Below, piece after piece: positions 14,301-27,286 of a stretch of DNA of 64,000 nt; within the stretch, counting starts at the first letter, position 1, and the number at the start of each line of letters is the position of its first letter. A program made the translations under genes and the position numbers. The notes beneath the pieces are model-generated. The model made no database searches. It had not been told where the DNA came from and saw only the letters and a list, made by a program, of their open reading frames with translations. The stretch is from Diploscapter coronatus (taxonomy: Eukaryota; Nematoda; Chromadorea; Rhabditida; Rhabditidae). Location of the stretch: NCBI GenBank assembly GCA_964036155.1, contig OZ038422.1, forward strand, positions 3,433,201-3,497,200. The letters are read 5' to 3'.

Positions 14301-17300
14301 CAGCACAAATGAGGAGGACTGGAGGTGACAGACCCAGTCAAGTCTGGGCGTGAAATAAGTGAAATGAGCCACTCGAAGTGGTCGACGAGAAAACAAGAAG
14401 AAGAAGATATGCAATTGAGATGGGTAAATGGCATAAATAGGAAAATTTTGAGCATGGTGAAGTGAAGATAAAGATGAAATATAAATCAGGGAAAATTTTG
14501 GTGAAACGCTTCAGAATTAAAGATGCTAATGAGAATAATTGATAACACACAATTGTCCTCTGCCCCTGTATTCAACAACAAAAAAAAACTTGAATAAAGT
14601 TTCGCTGTATGTTTCAAAGCTTTGCTTGGAATAGTCATAAGTAACTTCGATGATAACGATAGTGGATGCGAACGAATAATGAAAATGTCGATAGGACAAG
14701 TTAGAATACAAAAAAATTCGTTTCATCCTTTAGCAATGAGTTGTCCTCTCAGGTAGGTGGAAGGAGAATGAAACGGCTCTCGACTCGACTCTTCATAGTC
14801 AGTTGGATTAGCTGCCGAGGAACTGCTGGATTTGTAAAAGACACCCGATACCTGGACGCCTGACCGCTGGCAGGCAAAATGCATCCAACTTGCTCTGCCT
14901 CCTTTCTTGCTGCAGTGCATTGGACTCTGCCAACTACAGGAAGGAGAAGATGATCGTCTTTGCCATCTTTTGTAAAATTAAGAAAATCAAGTTTAGGATG
15001 ATAGTCCAATTTGACAAGTTTAAGGCGGCAATATCTCTCAAACAGATTTTGGATTCAGATTGAAAGTAGAAATCATCAAGATTTGCAGCAGAAATCGATG
15101 TGGGAATCAAAAATTGTAAAGCTGTCTCTTAGATTCTAGCCAACCCCTTCTGGTATTCATTGAACCCTGTCAGCACCAGAAGAAACCAGATCATCCTCCT
15201 GTCAACTTTTCTGTCATCCTGCAAACTCAGGCCAAAAGTCCATGTCAAGACTGACATCTCTAGATGCACTGGAAGACGTTATAGTTTGATAGGAAAACAA
15301 ATAAACACGTGTCCGGGGCTAATGAATGAAAATGGAGACAGGGAACGCTGGAGAGAATTTGAAAGAAAACTTTGATTTTATGAAGCCTGTTTTGAAAAAA
15401 GACCATGCTAGAATTCAAGTAATACGAAGACAGATAGGAGTAAACTTTGGCAATTCGGTAGATATTAGGAGCCCAACTATTGAAAATTTTGACGATACGT
15501 TTCGGAATAAATGTAGGCAAGTGTCAGAATTTCAAGGTAATACGAGAAGAAGATGCCGTCTTAATAATTGGACTTTTGAATTAAAATGTCGAATAGTTCT
15601 AAAAACCGGTATTCTTCCGCATTTATTGTATACGGTAATGTTCTAGACGATAAGTGATAAGTGGCGGGAGATATGATATCCCCAATGTTGGTCTGAGTCC
15701 CTATCTGCATATCTCTTCAAAACAGGGGTGATCCACCATGACCTTTTCTCAATCGGCCACCATAACTTCGGCAAGAAGATTTACAAGCCCCAACATTGCG
15801 CGATCATCGCGGTGGAATAGGAGAAGATGAAGATAGCAAAATAAACGCTCCATAAAGGGGGAATCGTAATGACTAATCATATGAAAACCGAGAAATCGAG
15901 TACTCGTAAGATTTTGCTTTTCAATTTATAAATGTCTCGGGAAATAATATATCATATGAACATGGTAAAAGTGAACTGATACGCATGTGTCTCTGGAACT
16001 AAATAATCTTCAATGAACCTTCTGAATCATTATATTGAATACCGTAAAACAATATATGAGATCAAAAGGTAGCAGTAAAAGAATTATTTAGGTGAAATAA
16101 TGATTTCCAACAAAGTGCATAGTCTTGATGTAATTTACTGAAGCAGAAAGTTGCACAAGAATAACAATTCTTGAGATCAAATGAATAATCCCATCACACA
16201 ATTCATGAAAAGGATATCCTACTTTAGCATTTTGAAGCACCTTTTGTCAAATCTACTTGATAAACAACGAAACTCCTGGTTTGAAAATGTGGCATGATAG
16301 AGATCGAGCAAGAAGGCTCAAGGAATAATTGGGAATTTTCTAATCTTCCTATCAGACTCCTGCAACGCTTATCCTATCTCTCACTAGTTCATTTATAGTT
16401 TTTTTTAAAGAAACTAGTTTGCTCCCCATTGTTGCAAAATAGTATATTTTCGAAACTATTGAAATTTATCTGCATTTTAAGGAATTATAGGACTATAAAT
16501 AGGTGATAACATAAGCAATCTCTAATCTACTGTAGGAGAATATTCTATTCAAAGAACGATTTAAAGAAAATCAAGTCTGAAAATGGTGAAAGACTAAAGT
16601 CTTTGGAGGCTTAGATGAATCAAGAACAATCAGTTTCACTTAAAACCTTTGTGCCAAAGAAAGTCAGTATCGATATGAATTGATTTGTCGCTTCTTGCAT
16701 ATGATATGCTGAAATGCTTGAAAATCGCGGGGACGTTTCATTTGTCTGGATTGCAGTGATTTGAGCATCCTTGCCTCAGTCCTCAGTCAGTCAGGGTTTC
16801 TGCTGCTGCTGGTGTGCGGTTGGAGATACCAGCGGTTGCGTATCGGGTTACATTGGGCACATCCCCCCGAGTTGCATCCGCTACACCGCCTAATCTCTCT
16901 CCGGCCTTATCATATCTCTTATCATATCAGATATCTTGCCTTCGTCCCTACTTATCACAATCTCGAACTTCTACCTGCTCTCTCTTTCTCGCTCTCTCCA
17001 AGGATATTCCAGAACCTCTACTCCTTCATATCCTGGGTTCTCTTCATCTCCAAGCCCTCTCAGAAGAGCCTGAGATACCGAAATCTCTGAAAGCCGACTT
17101 TTATCTTTTCCCAGTTCATTTCATTTTCATTCTTTTTGCATCCGCTAGGCTTGTCGACTAGCGCGCCTGCCATTGGTGTATGATTACCAGCGCTGAGCTG
17201 AGAAGACAGGGAGCATTGGGAAGAGGACTGAACTGAGTCGAGAGGCCGAGAGAGACAGAGCCAAACTTCCCAAAGTGCAACAACCGACAAATCCAGGCAG

Positions 17301-19257
17301 TGGAATTGTAAAATCATAGTTCGGAATAATGATCAAAGGGATTCGAGGGATTAGATTCATGGAAATGATTTGCGGATAAATAGATCGTGAAAATCTTATG
17401 GGATAGCCATTATGATAGTGCAACTGTCAGTTTGACAAATGCCTTGATTGAAAAATTTTAGAATCGATTTTAAGCACACCATGCATGGACAAAATATAGA
17501 ATAGCTTTAAAAATAATCTATGAAATTCTGTGAAATATTTCTGAAAACAACTCATGTAAACGACATTTTATCGCCTCTGACGAATTCTCTTAATATTGCT
17601 AGCTTCATATGCACCTCATCTATTGAATAAATGGTCAGAATTTGCCTACCCGTTGAAGTTAGCCGATAGGAGCCAAGCCAAGTACCAAATGTCAAGAATC
17701 ACTGGATTGCTGCACTTGCCCGAACTGGAATTATTCAGTTTGGTATTTAGCGGATGTTCACGAAGTACGGATCTAGCAAAATGCGAGTAAAACTAGTCAA
17801 ATTGTGACGATTTGCATTTTTCATCAAAACAATGGAAGAAATAAGATTTGTTGGAAAGCGAACGAGACACCTGCAGAAATGCGAAATGAGTCGGATTCGA
17901 GGAAAATCACATTATTAGCGAAATATGCACATTGAAATGCTAAGGCGAAAATGTGAATATGAAAATATGCGGTTAATGGTAAATAAGGAACTAAGTAAGA
18001 AATTATCGATTTAGAATGAGAAGTAGGAATGTTTTCAATGCAAACTCGAAGTTAAAAGGTAAGAAATATTTTGAAGATAGAGAATGATTTCATGCGTTTC
18101 GACTAATATCTTGCTTGAGATATCATGGAATTGAGTGATGGCATAACAAGCGAGTGATGAATAAAATAGAATAATCGAATAATTGTAAAATGAATATATT
18201 GGAAAGAAACATTGTTTTGAAAATGTTCTACAAAAATTAAAAGCAATATGCGTCAACATGAGCAACAAATTACTCATAGATTTCTTTGCTAAAATAAAAA
18301 AAATTCTAAAAGCTTCAGCAAGAAGTTCACTTTCTCAATGCGCATTTTCTGAACGCATAATTTTTAGCATCCCCATCTGCATTTGGCGATCTGCCTTTGT
18401 ATCTGCGCTGCGTTAATTCTCTATCCTCTTTCCATTATTCACTCATATCCCCGATGCCTTCATTCCTCCTCCTCTCGCTTTCTTCGCATTTCACTTTCGC
18501 CTTCTCTCGTCGCTGCTTACAAACAAGAATCCCCCTCCACGCTACGCGCTGTTACGGCGACTTTCGCCTTGCGCGATTTTTCACAAAGCAGTGAAATCAT
18601 CGTCGAGTGCCTTCTTGCATTTTCAGCAGCGTGAATTGAATAAGCATCCAGATTTTTGCGCGCGAGAGAGGAATTTTTTGTGCGACGTTCAAAAGCGCAC
18701 GGTTAATTGAAATGAGAGTGCGCGCTGTTCGAAAACTCCAAACAGGATACGCGACAAAAATAGATTTTCGGAGTGAGATCGCCCCTAATGAAAATCAATA
18801 TATTTTTAGAGGAGGACGAGATTTTGAGGGACTGTAATAAATCGCGTTTTAGACATGAGAGAGTAAACTAAATTATGCTTCAAAAGTATTCATGATTCGG
18901 AATAGTTTTAGAAAAATGACTTGTGACATCTTGTGTTTCCTCGAATCTAATAAAAATACAGGCTTTCGAAAATCACTAGATTCTTACTAGCGTCATAGCT
19001 TGAATAGTCTGATAATTAGGGTCGGTTGATTGGAAAAGTGAATTTTAATGATAAGTGAAGTGATATGTTATGAGGACAGTCATTGATTGTGCTCATTTGG
19101 GTGATAAGAAAAAATGCAAAGACAAACTCACAGATGGAGAATTTGGTCTGAGAACTGATAAACTTGATAACCAAACGGTGAGGACGCGATGTGAAAAGTG
19201 TAAACACATTTTCGCATGAATAATGAAAGTGATTGCAATTCACTTATGACTTTTATG
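11379..19257. other. no supported gene
   Basis: Only short open frames, often on both strands at once in low-complexity tracts (11300-11560, 16750-17330, 18370-18640). One small inverted repeat at about 13331-13417 has matching ends (tattcggacacgaa / ttcgtgtccgtat). I could not build a gene here. Confidence 0.35.
13331..13417. repeat. short inverted repeat
   Basis: The ends attcggacacgaa (left) and ttcgtgtccgtat (right) are reverse complements, with 60 bp between them. It could be a small MITE or a stem-loop. It lies in gene-free DNA. Confidence 0.35.
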
Positions 19258-19577
19258 GAATTTGACATCAAAATTTTTTTTTTTTTCTTCCTAGCCTTAT
19301 TATTCCCACTGGGTGGGGTCGGCTACCCTCAGCCTGTAATGGGGCAGTCGGCCTATCCTAGCCACACAGGACTAGTGGCCCGTCCCGAGGACAGACTGTT
19401 GTCGTGTGCAACAGCCGAGGGATTTTAGGCGAAGTTTTTTTCGTGGTTTTTATCCACTACCAACATTTCTTAACCCCCTTGGTTTGGGTGAGGAGCGGGG
19501 GGCGAACTTGAGCCCTAGCTGTAGGCAGTAACACACAACCACTGCGCTACGCCGCCCCTTGAATTTGACATCAAAAT
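19258..19577 (-). mobile_element. tRNA-derived SINE with 17-bp target-site duplications
   Basis: Read on the minus strand, the element starts at 19560 with a tRNA-like head. It has an exact match to the RNA polymerase III A-box consensus (TAGCGCAGTGG), a B-box-like AAGTTCGCCC about 40 nt later, an unrelated body, and a poly(A) tail near 19275 (seen as a T-run on the plus strand). It is flanked by identical 17-bp direct repeats, gaatttgacatcaaaat, at 19258-19274 and 19561-19577. Head, tail and duplications together are diagnostic of LINE-mediated retroposition. No long open frame is present. The intact duplications point to a fairly recent insertion. Confidence 0.9.
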
Positions 19578-22500
19578 CATTACGAGTTTAAAATGTTGCG
19601 TAAAATATGCTAAAAGATAATGTGCATCGGTGCAAATTTTTGTAAGACCATTGCGTTGATTGCTGGAGCTGCAATAAATAAAAAAAATAAGATGAAAATG
19701 ATCTCCCAGGCTCATAACTCTTATGGAACTTTACATGAAAATCACAATGATTTTTGAATATGGTGCAAAAATTTGTGGAACAGTGAAGACTCGTTGCATT
19801 GATATTGACTTTGCAGTAAGCGAGCTATATACAGAACAATCTTCACAGCTGTGCAACTTTAGGTGAATTTTCTATGTCAATCTACAGACAAAGTACAACT
19901 GTCACCTTCAAAGTACAAGCCCGTTTTATAGATCTTCAAATAAATGAGCTCGAGTGCAGAATTGAGAATTTATATGGGTCTAGATAATTTAGGAGGAACT
20001 TAGAAAAGTCGTTAAAGTTTGGGGACATCTGGATATGCTTCAGGAAAATCGAAAGGATAATAAATGAAATTTTGAAAATTGATTATAATGGAAATTGTGT
20101 ACACAAAATACATTTGAAATTTTTCAAATAATAAAAAATAAAGGATTGAAAATTCATAAGTGAGAATGAAGAAGGAAAATGTGTTGTGGCTGAAGAATAA
20201 AAATTCGAAAAGCGAAAAAAATCACCCCGAAAATCGAGACTTTTTGCTAGCAAATCGTGGAAAAAACATGTGGAAATTGAGAAAATGGACCGAATGTTGA
20301 AATGAGCCTAGGCAAAGTCGGTGAAAAATACGAAGTGAAAATAAATTAGACATAGAAAATCAAACAGACGAGCAAATACAGAAGACCATTTAAGTGTCAA
20401 TTTTTCCACAAAAATCGAAATAATTTCAAAGATACTACTAGGTAGAAAAAATTAAAGACATGGAATTTCGTCATGGATTTTCTAGTCGGCTTCAAAAATT
20501 CACAAAGGATTCAAATTTATTCAACTCCAATATGGGTAAAACAGAGGTATCTCATGGCAAAAAAGTTGTTGCGACTATTGCGCAGATTAGTTATTTTGGG
20601 TTAGAAAATGAACTTCGGATACCGTATTATGTATTCGTATTCTTAAATTGCATTTTTTACAGAATAAGTAATCGAAAAATTTACGTTTCGCTTTTTTAGA
20701 TTAGAAAAATTCTCCATAGTGATCAGCGAAAGTGTCGAAAATATGAAGGATGCCAGTGGAAAAATCGACCAAATGTGATGAAAATCGAAGATAAGATAAC
20801 GATTTGGAGTAGAAACATTTTAGAAATTGGCTGGCGAATGGGTGGAATTAATCGAAAATGAAGGGAATTTTTGAGAGTGTCGTGAGAAAGTCTTCCCGAT
20901 GCTCGCAGAGATGACATTTGATAAAACTAAAGAGATAAAGTAACTCTGAGTTATTGAGTGATTATAAAAAGCGTTGGACGAGCAAATCTTGAATAAATTT
21001 GAAAATATTTCGATTTTTCTGAAACGTAACGATATATAATCAATAAATAATTCGACGACGCTAAAGTTAGCTTTTTATGTGTAAGAGTTGCTCGACAAAC
21101 CACTAAGCAAAATGGATTAAAAGTTGCCGAATTTCGAGGAACTTATCAAATTCGAAAATAATCGTGTTCAAGTAAGAAGTAGAACAAATCTTTCTAACAC
21201 AACGTACTAGACGCTAGAGTTTGCGTTCACGAAGACGAGCCTTGTTTCACCGAAAGTTCGAAGAAGATTGTATCCAGCGTTGAAAGCTAGAAAATGAAAG
21301 TCATCTCGGATAATCCCCACTCTAATCCCAACTCTGTTCTTAATAACGTCAGGCGTTCATGCAAAAAGCGCTCCTCGTCTATATTTTGCCTCGCAAGGAG
21401 ACATTCACATTCGCTTGTAAAGCGGGGCAGCATGAAAAATGGAAAGTGGAAAGGCGAAAATGAACGAACAAAGACGCAGGACATTAGCAGAAAAGGGTAG
21501 GGGAAGGACAGAGTGCGCAAATGTCGCGCCTTGTGGAAATTCAGGCTCCGAAAATATCGCAGCCCATTTTCCGAGGGCTATATTTCATCAGAAAATAAAA
21601 ACACGCGATCGTTTTGGCGAAGAAACGAAAGAGAAAGTGAGATTTGAATGAAAACGAAAGGACACACACACACACACACACACAGGAGGGAATAAGGAGA
21701 TGGACGGAATTAGAGAAATGAGAGAAGGAGAAAGGACGCAGAGTAAGGAAAATGACTCGCCGACTCTGTGATGGGAACATGAAAATAAACATTCGAACAA
21801 CGCGCAAATGGCAGTGCTATGCGCGGTTGTGAACCTTCGAAAGGTGATTTATCGAAGTATGGAAAGCGTGAGATATTTCATAGACAAGAAAGAATGGAGC
21901 AGGAATGTTTGCGATTCATTTGTTCGTAAACCGAACTGTACAGATTTGTCCTACCTACTTTGATGCCAAAAAGCAAAATTTTCTATTTGCCAGAGTTGCA
22001 TAGGAGCATAATTAGCTCGTTGCAGGCAAAGTTAAGCTAAATTACTATCTGTAGGTTAAATTTTCAAGGGAAAATGAAACTTTCAATTAAGAATTTCTCA
22101 AACCGAACCGAACCGTAAACATCCCTGAAATGGAGATCATCATCTCAAGTTGTAAGAAATTGGATAAGACGCCTATTTTGATATCGCTCGTTTCTCTGCT
22201 AACTTTTGATTATTTTCATCATTTTAGACAACCTGGAAAAGTAGTCACAATAGTTGCTTCGTTGCATAAGAAATAATAAAGGAAGATATTCTTTTCCCTA
22301 AAAACCTATACTATTTCGCATGCAACGATGCTAGGATGCAATTAGTTTTCCAAATTATTCTATTTAGACATTTAGGTTCAGTTTCATTTTATTTTTCTCC
22401 CGGAGCAGTTTTTGTAAACGAGTTTCTGACGAACATTATTTGTATAGATATTCTACCTGTTCCATTCAGTTGAAATTGTCTAGTCATTTATTTGTTCATG

Positions 22501-23280
22501 TATTGATTTCATCACTTATCAGTGCCACAAAGCAGCAGGGCTCTCTGCAGTATATAGTCATTTCCTTCCAGGCTCAGCAGCGCTTTCAACCACTATTTTA
22601 TTATATTTATTTACTTTAATTATAAAATTTCAGATCTCATAATCTCAAATTTGACATTGTCTGTCTAAATCAGGCATATTTAGCAATCTAAATTTGCGAG
22701 CATTTTTATGAGTTCAACAAAACTCAAAGCATTAACCTTACCACTAACATTTCCATGGAACAGTGAAGTTTCTGCATTTTAGCGGTAAGTCTATTGATGC
22801 TATTTAATCAAATCTTCTGACAAGTTTTCCGAATATGGGCATAAGACAAACATGAAAAACCGTTAATGGTATTTGAAATATTCTAATCAATCGCATAAAC
22901 ACTCTAGCAATAAATAATGAAAAGTAATTAGAAAGTATCCTTGAATAAATGGAGTTTTGATAAACTACACCAATGAACTATATGCCTAAGTACAAAAATG
23001 CAAATTCTCAATTTGACTATTTATTATTATTTTTGAATTTACACTAAAATGATAAACGTCAATTATCATTCAATTCAATGACTCTGGTTCTATATCTGAA
23101 GATTTGTTTTGATAAGCAAACTTAGCACAGATAAATATAAGCGTTATTATGACATCCGCGTTGAAATTTAAAGTGGTGCAACTTTCAGAACGCAATGTTT
23201 ATTGGTTTGATTACGGAAGGGCTAAAAAGCTTACGAACACAATTGGCAACATACCTGATAGATATAAGCTACAATAAAGA
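19578..23280. other. no supported gene
   Basis: AT-rich, gene-free as far as can be seen, apart from a CA microsatellite at 21662-21684. The open frame at 20460-20699 has no splice context or recognised motif. Confidence 0.35.
21662..21684. repeat. (AC)n microsatellite
   Basis: About eleven AC dinucleotides in a purine-rich tract. Confidence 0.9.
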
Positions 23281-23290
23281 TGCAGAAAGA

Positions 23291-23640
23291 AATAAGGAAC
23301 GAAGAAGCAATTTACCGCTGTTTCTTTTGCAGAAATGAGCATCATTCAACGAAGTGTCAAGTTGAAGTCGAACCAATGCAGAAATGGACAATGATAGTAA
23401 AGAATCGAAGATGCACATATTATATGTAGGACGAGGCGATTAGTGCGAATAGATGTAATGCCTGGAAAACCCTACCGGACTTAGAAAGTTGTAGAGACAG
23501 AACGTGTCAAGCATTGGGATTCGTGCATAATAGTGGGTTGTGCCCATTCAAACGAGAAGAAATAGAAGCTTTTGAACCAGTCAAAGAGTTCTACCTGAGA
23601 GCAACAAACAAAATAGTAAAATGAGTTTTTTTGGAAATTA
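23291..23640 (+). pseudogene. possible zinc-knuckle (gag-like) remnant
   Basis: One plus-strand frame encodes CFFCRNEHHSTKC, then an in-frame stop (TAG near 23428), and further on CRDRTCQALGFVHNSGLC. Both resemble the Cys/His knuckles in the gag region of nematode Pao/BEL retrotransposons (C-x2-C-x4-H-x4-C type; the second is C-x4-C-x6-H-x4-C). No reverse transcriptase, integrase or LTR was recognised beside it. If real, it is a broken retrotransposon relic. The match rests on spacing of Cys and His only. Confidence 0.3.
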
Positions 23641-23986
23641 TCAATCGTAAAGCATGTTAAGAACACGGAACGAATGGCACCAGAGGCAGCAATGATGGTA
23701 GAAATAAGTGCCGAAGAGGTAACAAGTAGCCTAAAGAACATAAGAATGGTGAAAACTCGCGATATGGACGAACAAGAATTATTGGACTCGTCAAACTGGG
23801 AATTTAAAAAAGAATAATTTACTGAAAAATAGTCAAAAACTTTATTTGAATCTAAGAAAATTTGGCAAAAACTATTACGATAATCTCGAAACACGAAAAA
23901 TTGGTAGAAATCAATAAAGAATGTGAAGCTGTTACTTACACAAAATAATAAAAGATGAGAAACAAAATTGAAAAAGAACCTAAAGA

Positions 23987-24785
23987 TTAGAGCTTAACAC
24001 TTTCAAGTGCAGCAGAGTAGTGGGGAGCACCTGCAATGGCAGAAGGATTATTACGAGTGTCAGTAGAATTGTGTTTATGATGAGAATATTGGTAAACCGA
24101 AAAGAAGATGAGGCAAGAAGACAGAAAAGAGTAAAGAAGTGAGACTACAAATGATAAGAAACCCAGAAAGAGACAGGAACACTGAGAAGAGGGTGAAGTC
24201 GTAGAAGATGTAAGAGAATTAGCCGGAATATTAAGAGTGAGATCAGGTGGAGAACAAGTCGATGTAAGAATAGGGCAAGAAGTCGTTGTCTTGCATGGAG
24301 GACATGGCTCAATGAAGACGGGAGGACAAACAGGAGTCACTAAAGATTATACAGTCAAAAATAATGAAAATTTAACTAATTAAAATTATTACCTGGAGCT
24401 GCAGAGACGTTGCATACAAGGCAAGAATGAGTCGGACACAGGCACAGAGTGGCTAAAAGAATAAATTAAAAACAGTAAATAATACAGGAGTATCATCAGT
24501 CTCTGGGACGGAGGTGGTGAGAGACGATGCGTCTATGACAGGTTCATACTAGCAGGTAACATAAGCTAGAAGTCTATCCGTCCGAGAAACACCAGAGAGG
24601 ATCACTTAGGCTAAAATTATAGAAAAAGGGAATTAGAATAAAAAATTAACGTACCCGGATAATTTGACACATAGTTCATCACAGCCAGGGCATTTTTCCC
24701 GGACCACAAACTTAGGAATGGTATCAGGTGACGAATGAACAGGGAGAAAGATAAGGCAAAAAACGAAGGAGCAGAAAATGAACAT
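23987..24785 (-). CDS. small Cys-rich type I membrane protein
   Basis: Four-exon model on the minus strand: 24785-24655, 24610-24591, 24452-24393 and 24339-23987; 187 residues, in frame. The N-terminus (MFIFCSFVFCLIFLPVHSS) is a typical signal peptide. The ectodomain is rich in Cys and Pro, with spaced pairs such as CPGC, CLCP, CLVC, CPP and CPPC. A hydrophobic segment starting CLFLGFLSFVVSLLY is a likely membrane span, followed by a His/Ser/Asn-rich tail. The 20-nt second exon is unusually small and is the weakest part. An alternative exon near 24500-24540 cannot be excluded. I do not recognise the family. It is not a CX protein, since no C-x5-CC-x3-CC is present. Confidence 0.45.
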
Positions 24786-25813
24786 TCTGCTAGGACGGGA
24801 ATTCAATAAAATAATAAGACTGGTCAGTTGACCAAAACGGAATAGTCACCAGGAGTTATACCGTAAACAACTTTCCATATTGCGTATTGTGAATATCCCG
24901 TTGTCAACATTTCAGAAAGAAGTATTCGGTTATTTCTTCTTATTTTTACAAATAAGAAAAATAAGGCTTAAACGCAAAATTGCATACGAGAAAATTTAGG
25001 CCAATAATAATTGAGGGTAATAGCAACAACGAGATATTCGAAATCGACAATATAAAGTCAATCAACTTCTGTTATTAAAAAAACTGGTTCAGCCGAACTG
25101 ATCTTGAATAAAGAATATTTAAATTATTGTACAATTTACTGATCGATACATTTGTAATCAACAGAGAGTTACGCAATTTGAATTACTCATATCACAATTT
25201 TGTTATTCGATGAAACATCACGTTTTCGGGGATCGACTAACGCGACTTTTCCGTGAGTAACGATCATCGGCCACGTCAATTTTAACTCATCACGAACAAA
25301 ATGGGAAAAGAAGAACGTTATGAAAGAGAAGAGAGAAACGATTTGACGAAACACATGACAGACAGTCTTGCGATTCTATCTCTCAACATTTGATGCCTTC
25401 AGTCTCATTATTTTCCGAAAAGATGGGGAAACTGAATTAGTCTCCATAAAGGGGCAATTGGATAGTGCAATGTTCACCTTTTCGCCAACTCAAATTCTTC
25501 AGTTCAATATAAATTTGCGATACTCTGTAAATCGGTTCTCCGAAGTGAAACCATTATTGCTGTTTTCTCATTCTGAAATAAACAATTCAACCCATACTTA
25601 GTTCTTCGCCATTTATTGACAAAAATTTCGAATTCTCACAAATAAATGATCCGTTTATCATCATGAAACTATCCTGACGTAGCTTCACAACCACTTGTTG
25701 AAATTATCGATTTCCAAAGATGTTGACTAATTTTCTGCAATCTCATGAATGCACCCTCGTTCCTATATAAATTTCGTCGATATCAATCGGAGTTTTTTTT
25801 CTTTCAGATCGTT
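24786..25813. other. intergenic; upstream of first CX gene
   Basis: No exon chain was found. The last few bases (25802-25807, tttcag) form a splice acceptor just before the CX gene start and may be a trans-splice site. Confidence 0.4.
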
Positions 25814-27286
25814 ATGAAATTTCCTACATTCGTCGCATTTGCCCTAGCCTTCATTTCTGCTGTTAGCTCAAGATCCAGTGGGGGAGGAAGAGGCTCTTCG
25901 GGAAGTCGATGTGAGTTTTTGGCCAATAGATTTCTTTAAATCAGTTTCTCATTGTTTAGCATCAAGTTCCGGTCGCTCAGGCGGTGGATTTTCCTTTGGA
26001 GGTTCGCGAAGTGGTAGTTCAGTGTCTCATTTTCACACATCCTCGTCGTCCATTTCGAGGTAGAGGGATTCTAGAAATTTATCGATTGCATAACACGATT
26101 TCTATTCTACAAACATAAGTTTAGTGGGCGCATACAGAATGTTGAGAAATAACGAAATTGCAACGAACAGTTTAATCATAATCGCTGCAAAACTGATTCA
26201 CAAACAATTAGTGAAAGCCCGGTTGCAGACCTGGCTCGTCCGCCTACTCGACGGGATTTCATACTCAGGTCTACTCGAGCGGTGGACTGAGACATGTGAC
26301 TACGACGAACACATACGTGATCACTCAACCATCTCGATCAATTAGGTATGCGTAGATTTTAAACAAGATTTTTTTTTCGATGCAGACATATGATCACAAA
26401 AATGATATTCATATCTAAATCACCTTCCAATGAAAATCACTCTCATCTAATTTATTTTCTCAGCTACGGTGGGAATTATTACTATTTCGGCACGGGCTAC
26501 TATCATTCATCCGGTCGCTCGTATTCCCACGTTTGCATTTACGACATCGAGAATACCGGCAACTCAACGAACTCAACGACCAAGATTCCTTTCGGAAACG
26601 TGAGGATTAAGTCCTGAGAATTTATTTGAAATTAAATTTTAGATCAAATTCGAAAATGGTACGCGATTAACTCAGATTGTCTACGGATGTGGTTCGGGCT
26701 ATTATTGTTGCGATTTCGATTGCTGTTACAACTATTGGAATCTCCTCTGGATTGGGTAAGCTATTATTAGATCGCTCAGAAAGTTCTGGGAATCCAAAAA
26801 TCATCACTTCTTCCTTAAACCATTACTTGTCAGGAAAAATGAAAATAACATCGTTGTAGGAGAATGAAGACTTGTATATCCCGAGAAATCATTTGATGGT
26901 CCATAACTTATTTCAGAAATTCGAAAGTTCATTCAATTGATTTCAGTCTCGCCATCTTGATCATCGCATACATTTGTTATCTAATCTACAAGTATTCGAA
27001 GAATAATTGCTCAGTGCCTGAAGAAGACAAAGAAGTCACGGTCATCACGACGACAACGACGACGGTCTATCCGGAGTACGGAATGTATGTACCTCCTCAC
27101 AATGCCTCCAACGTCAGAGTGCCGAGTCCAACGCCTAGCCAGAAGTCCTATGTTCCGCCAGCGGTGTATCCAGCAGCACCCGGAACTAATTCTAGCACTT
27201 CGAACAATCTGAGTGTCCCTTCCGCTCCACCCTCATATCAGCCGTCTTTGACAAAACCAGACGATCCTGTTGTTAAAGTACTTTGA
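25814..27286 (+). CDS. CX-module transmembrane protein 1
   Basis: Six exons: 25814-25910, 25960-26059, 26229-26345, 26464-26599, 26643-26755 and 26947-27286; 300 residues, ATG to TGA in frame. Residues 1-20 are a signal peptide. A Ser/Gly/Arg-rich stretch follows, then a Tyr-rich part with VCIYDIEN (matching the CRFVFD element of paralogues). The CX module starts IKFENGTRLTQIVYGC and continues YYCCDFDCC, giving C-x5-CC-x3-CC. A membrane span (LAILIIAYICYLIYKY) leads to a Pro-rich cytoplasmic tail with APPSYQP, a PPxY motif. The family function is unknown; by layout it is a cell-surface adaptor or receptor. A tttcag 7 nt before the ATG suggests trans-splicing and supports this start. It sits 10 kb from the main cluster and is the most diverged member, so it is probably an older copy. 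Confidence 0.85.

Noticed and set aside
21662..21684. CA repeat as CRISPR-like or regulatory array
   Set aside because: Simple dinucleotide microsatellite; CRISPR arrays are not expected in a nematode genome.
23481..23894. 137-residue minus-strand open frame
   Set aside because: Phe/Ser-rich composition typical of reading A-rich DNA backwards. The opposite strand carries the more protein-like Cys/His pattern.
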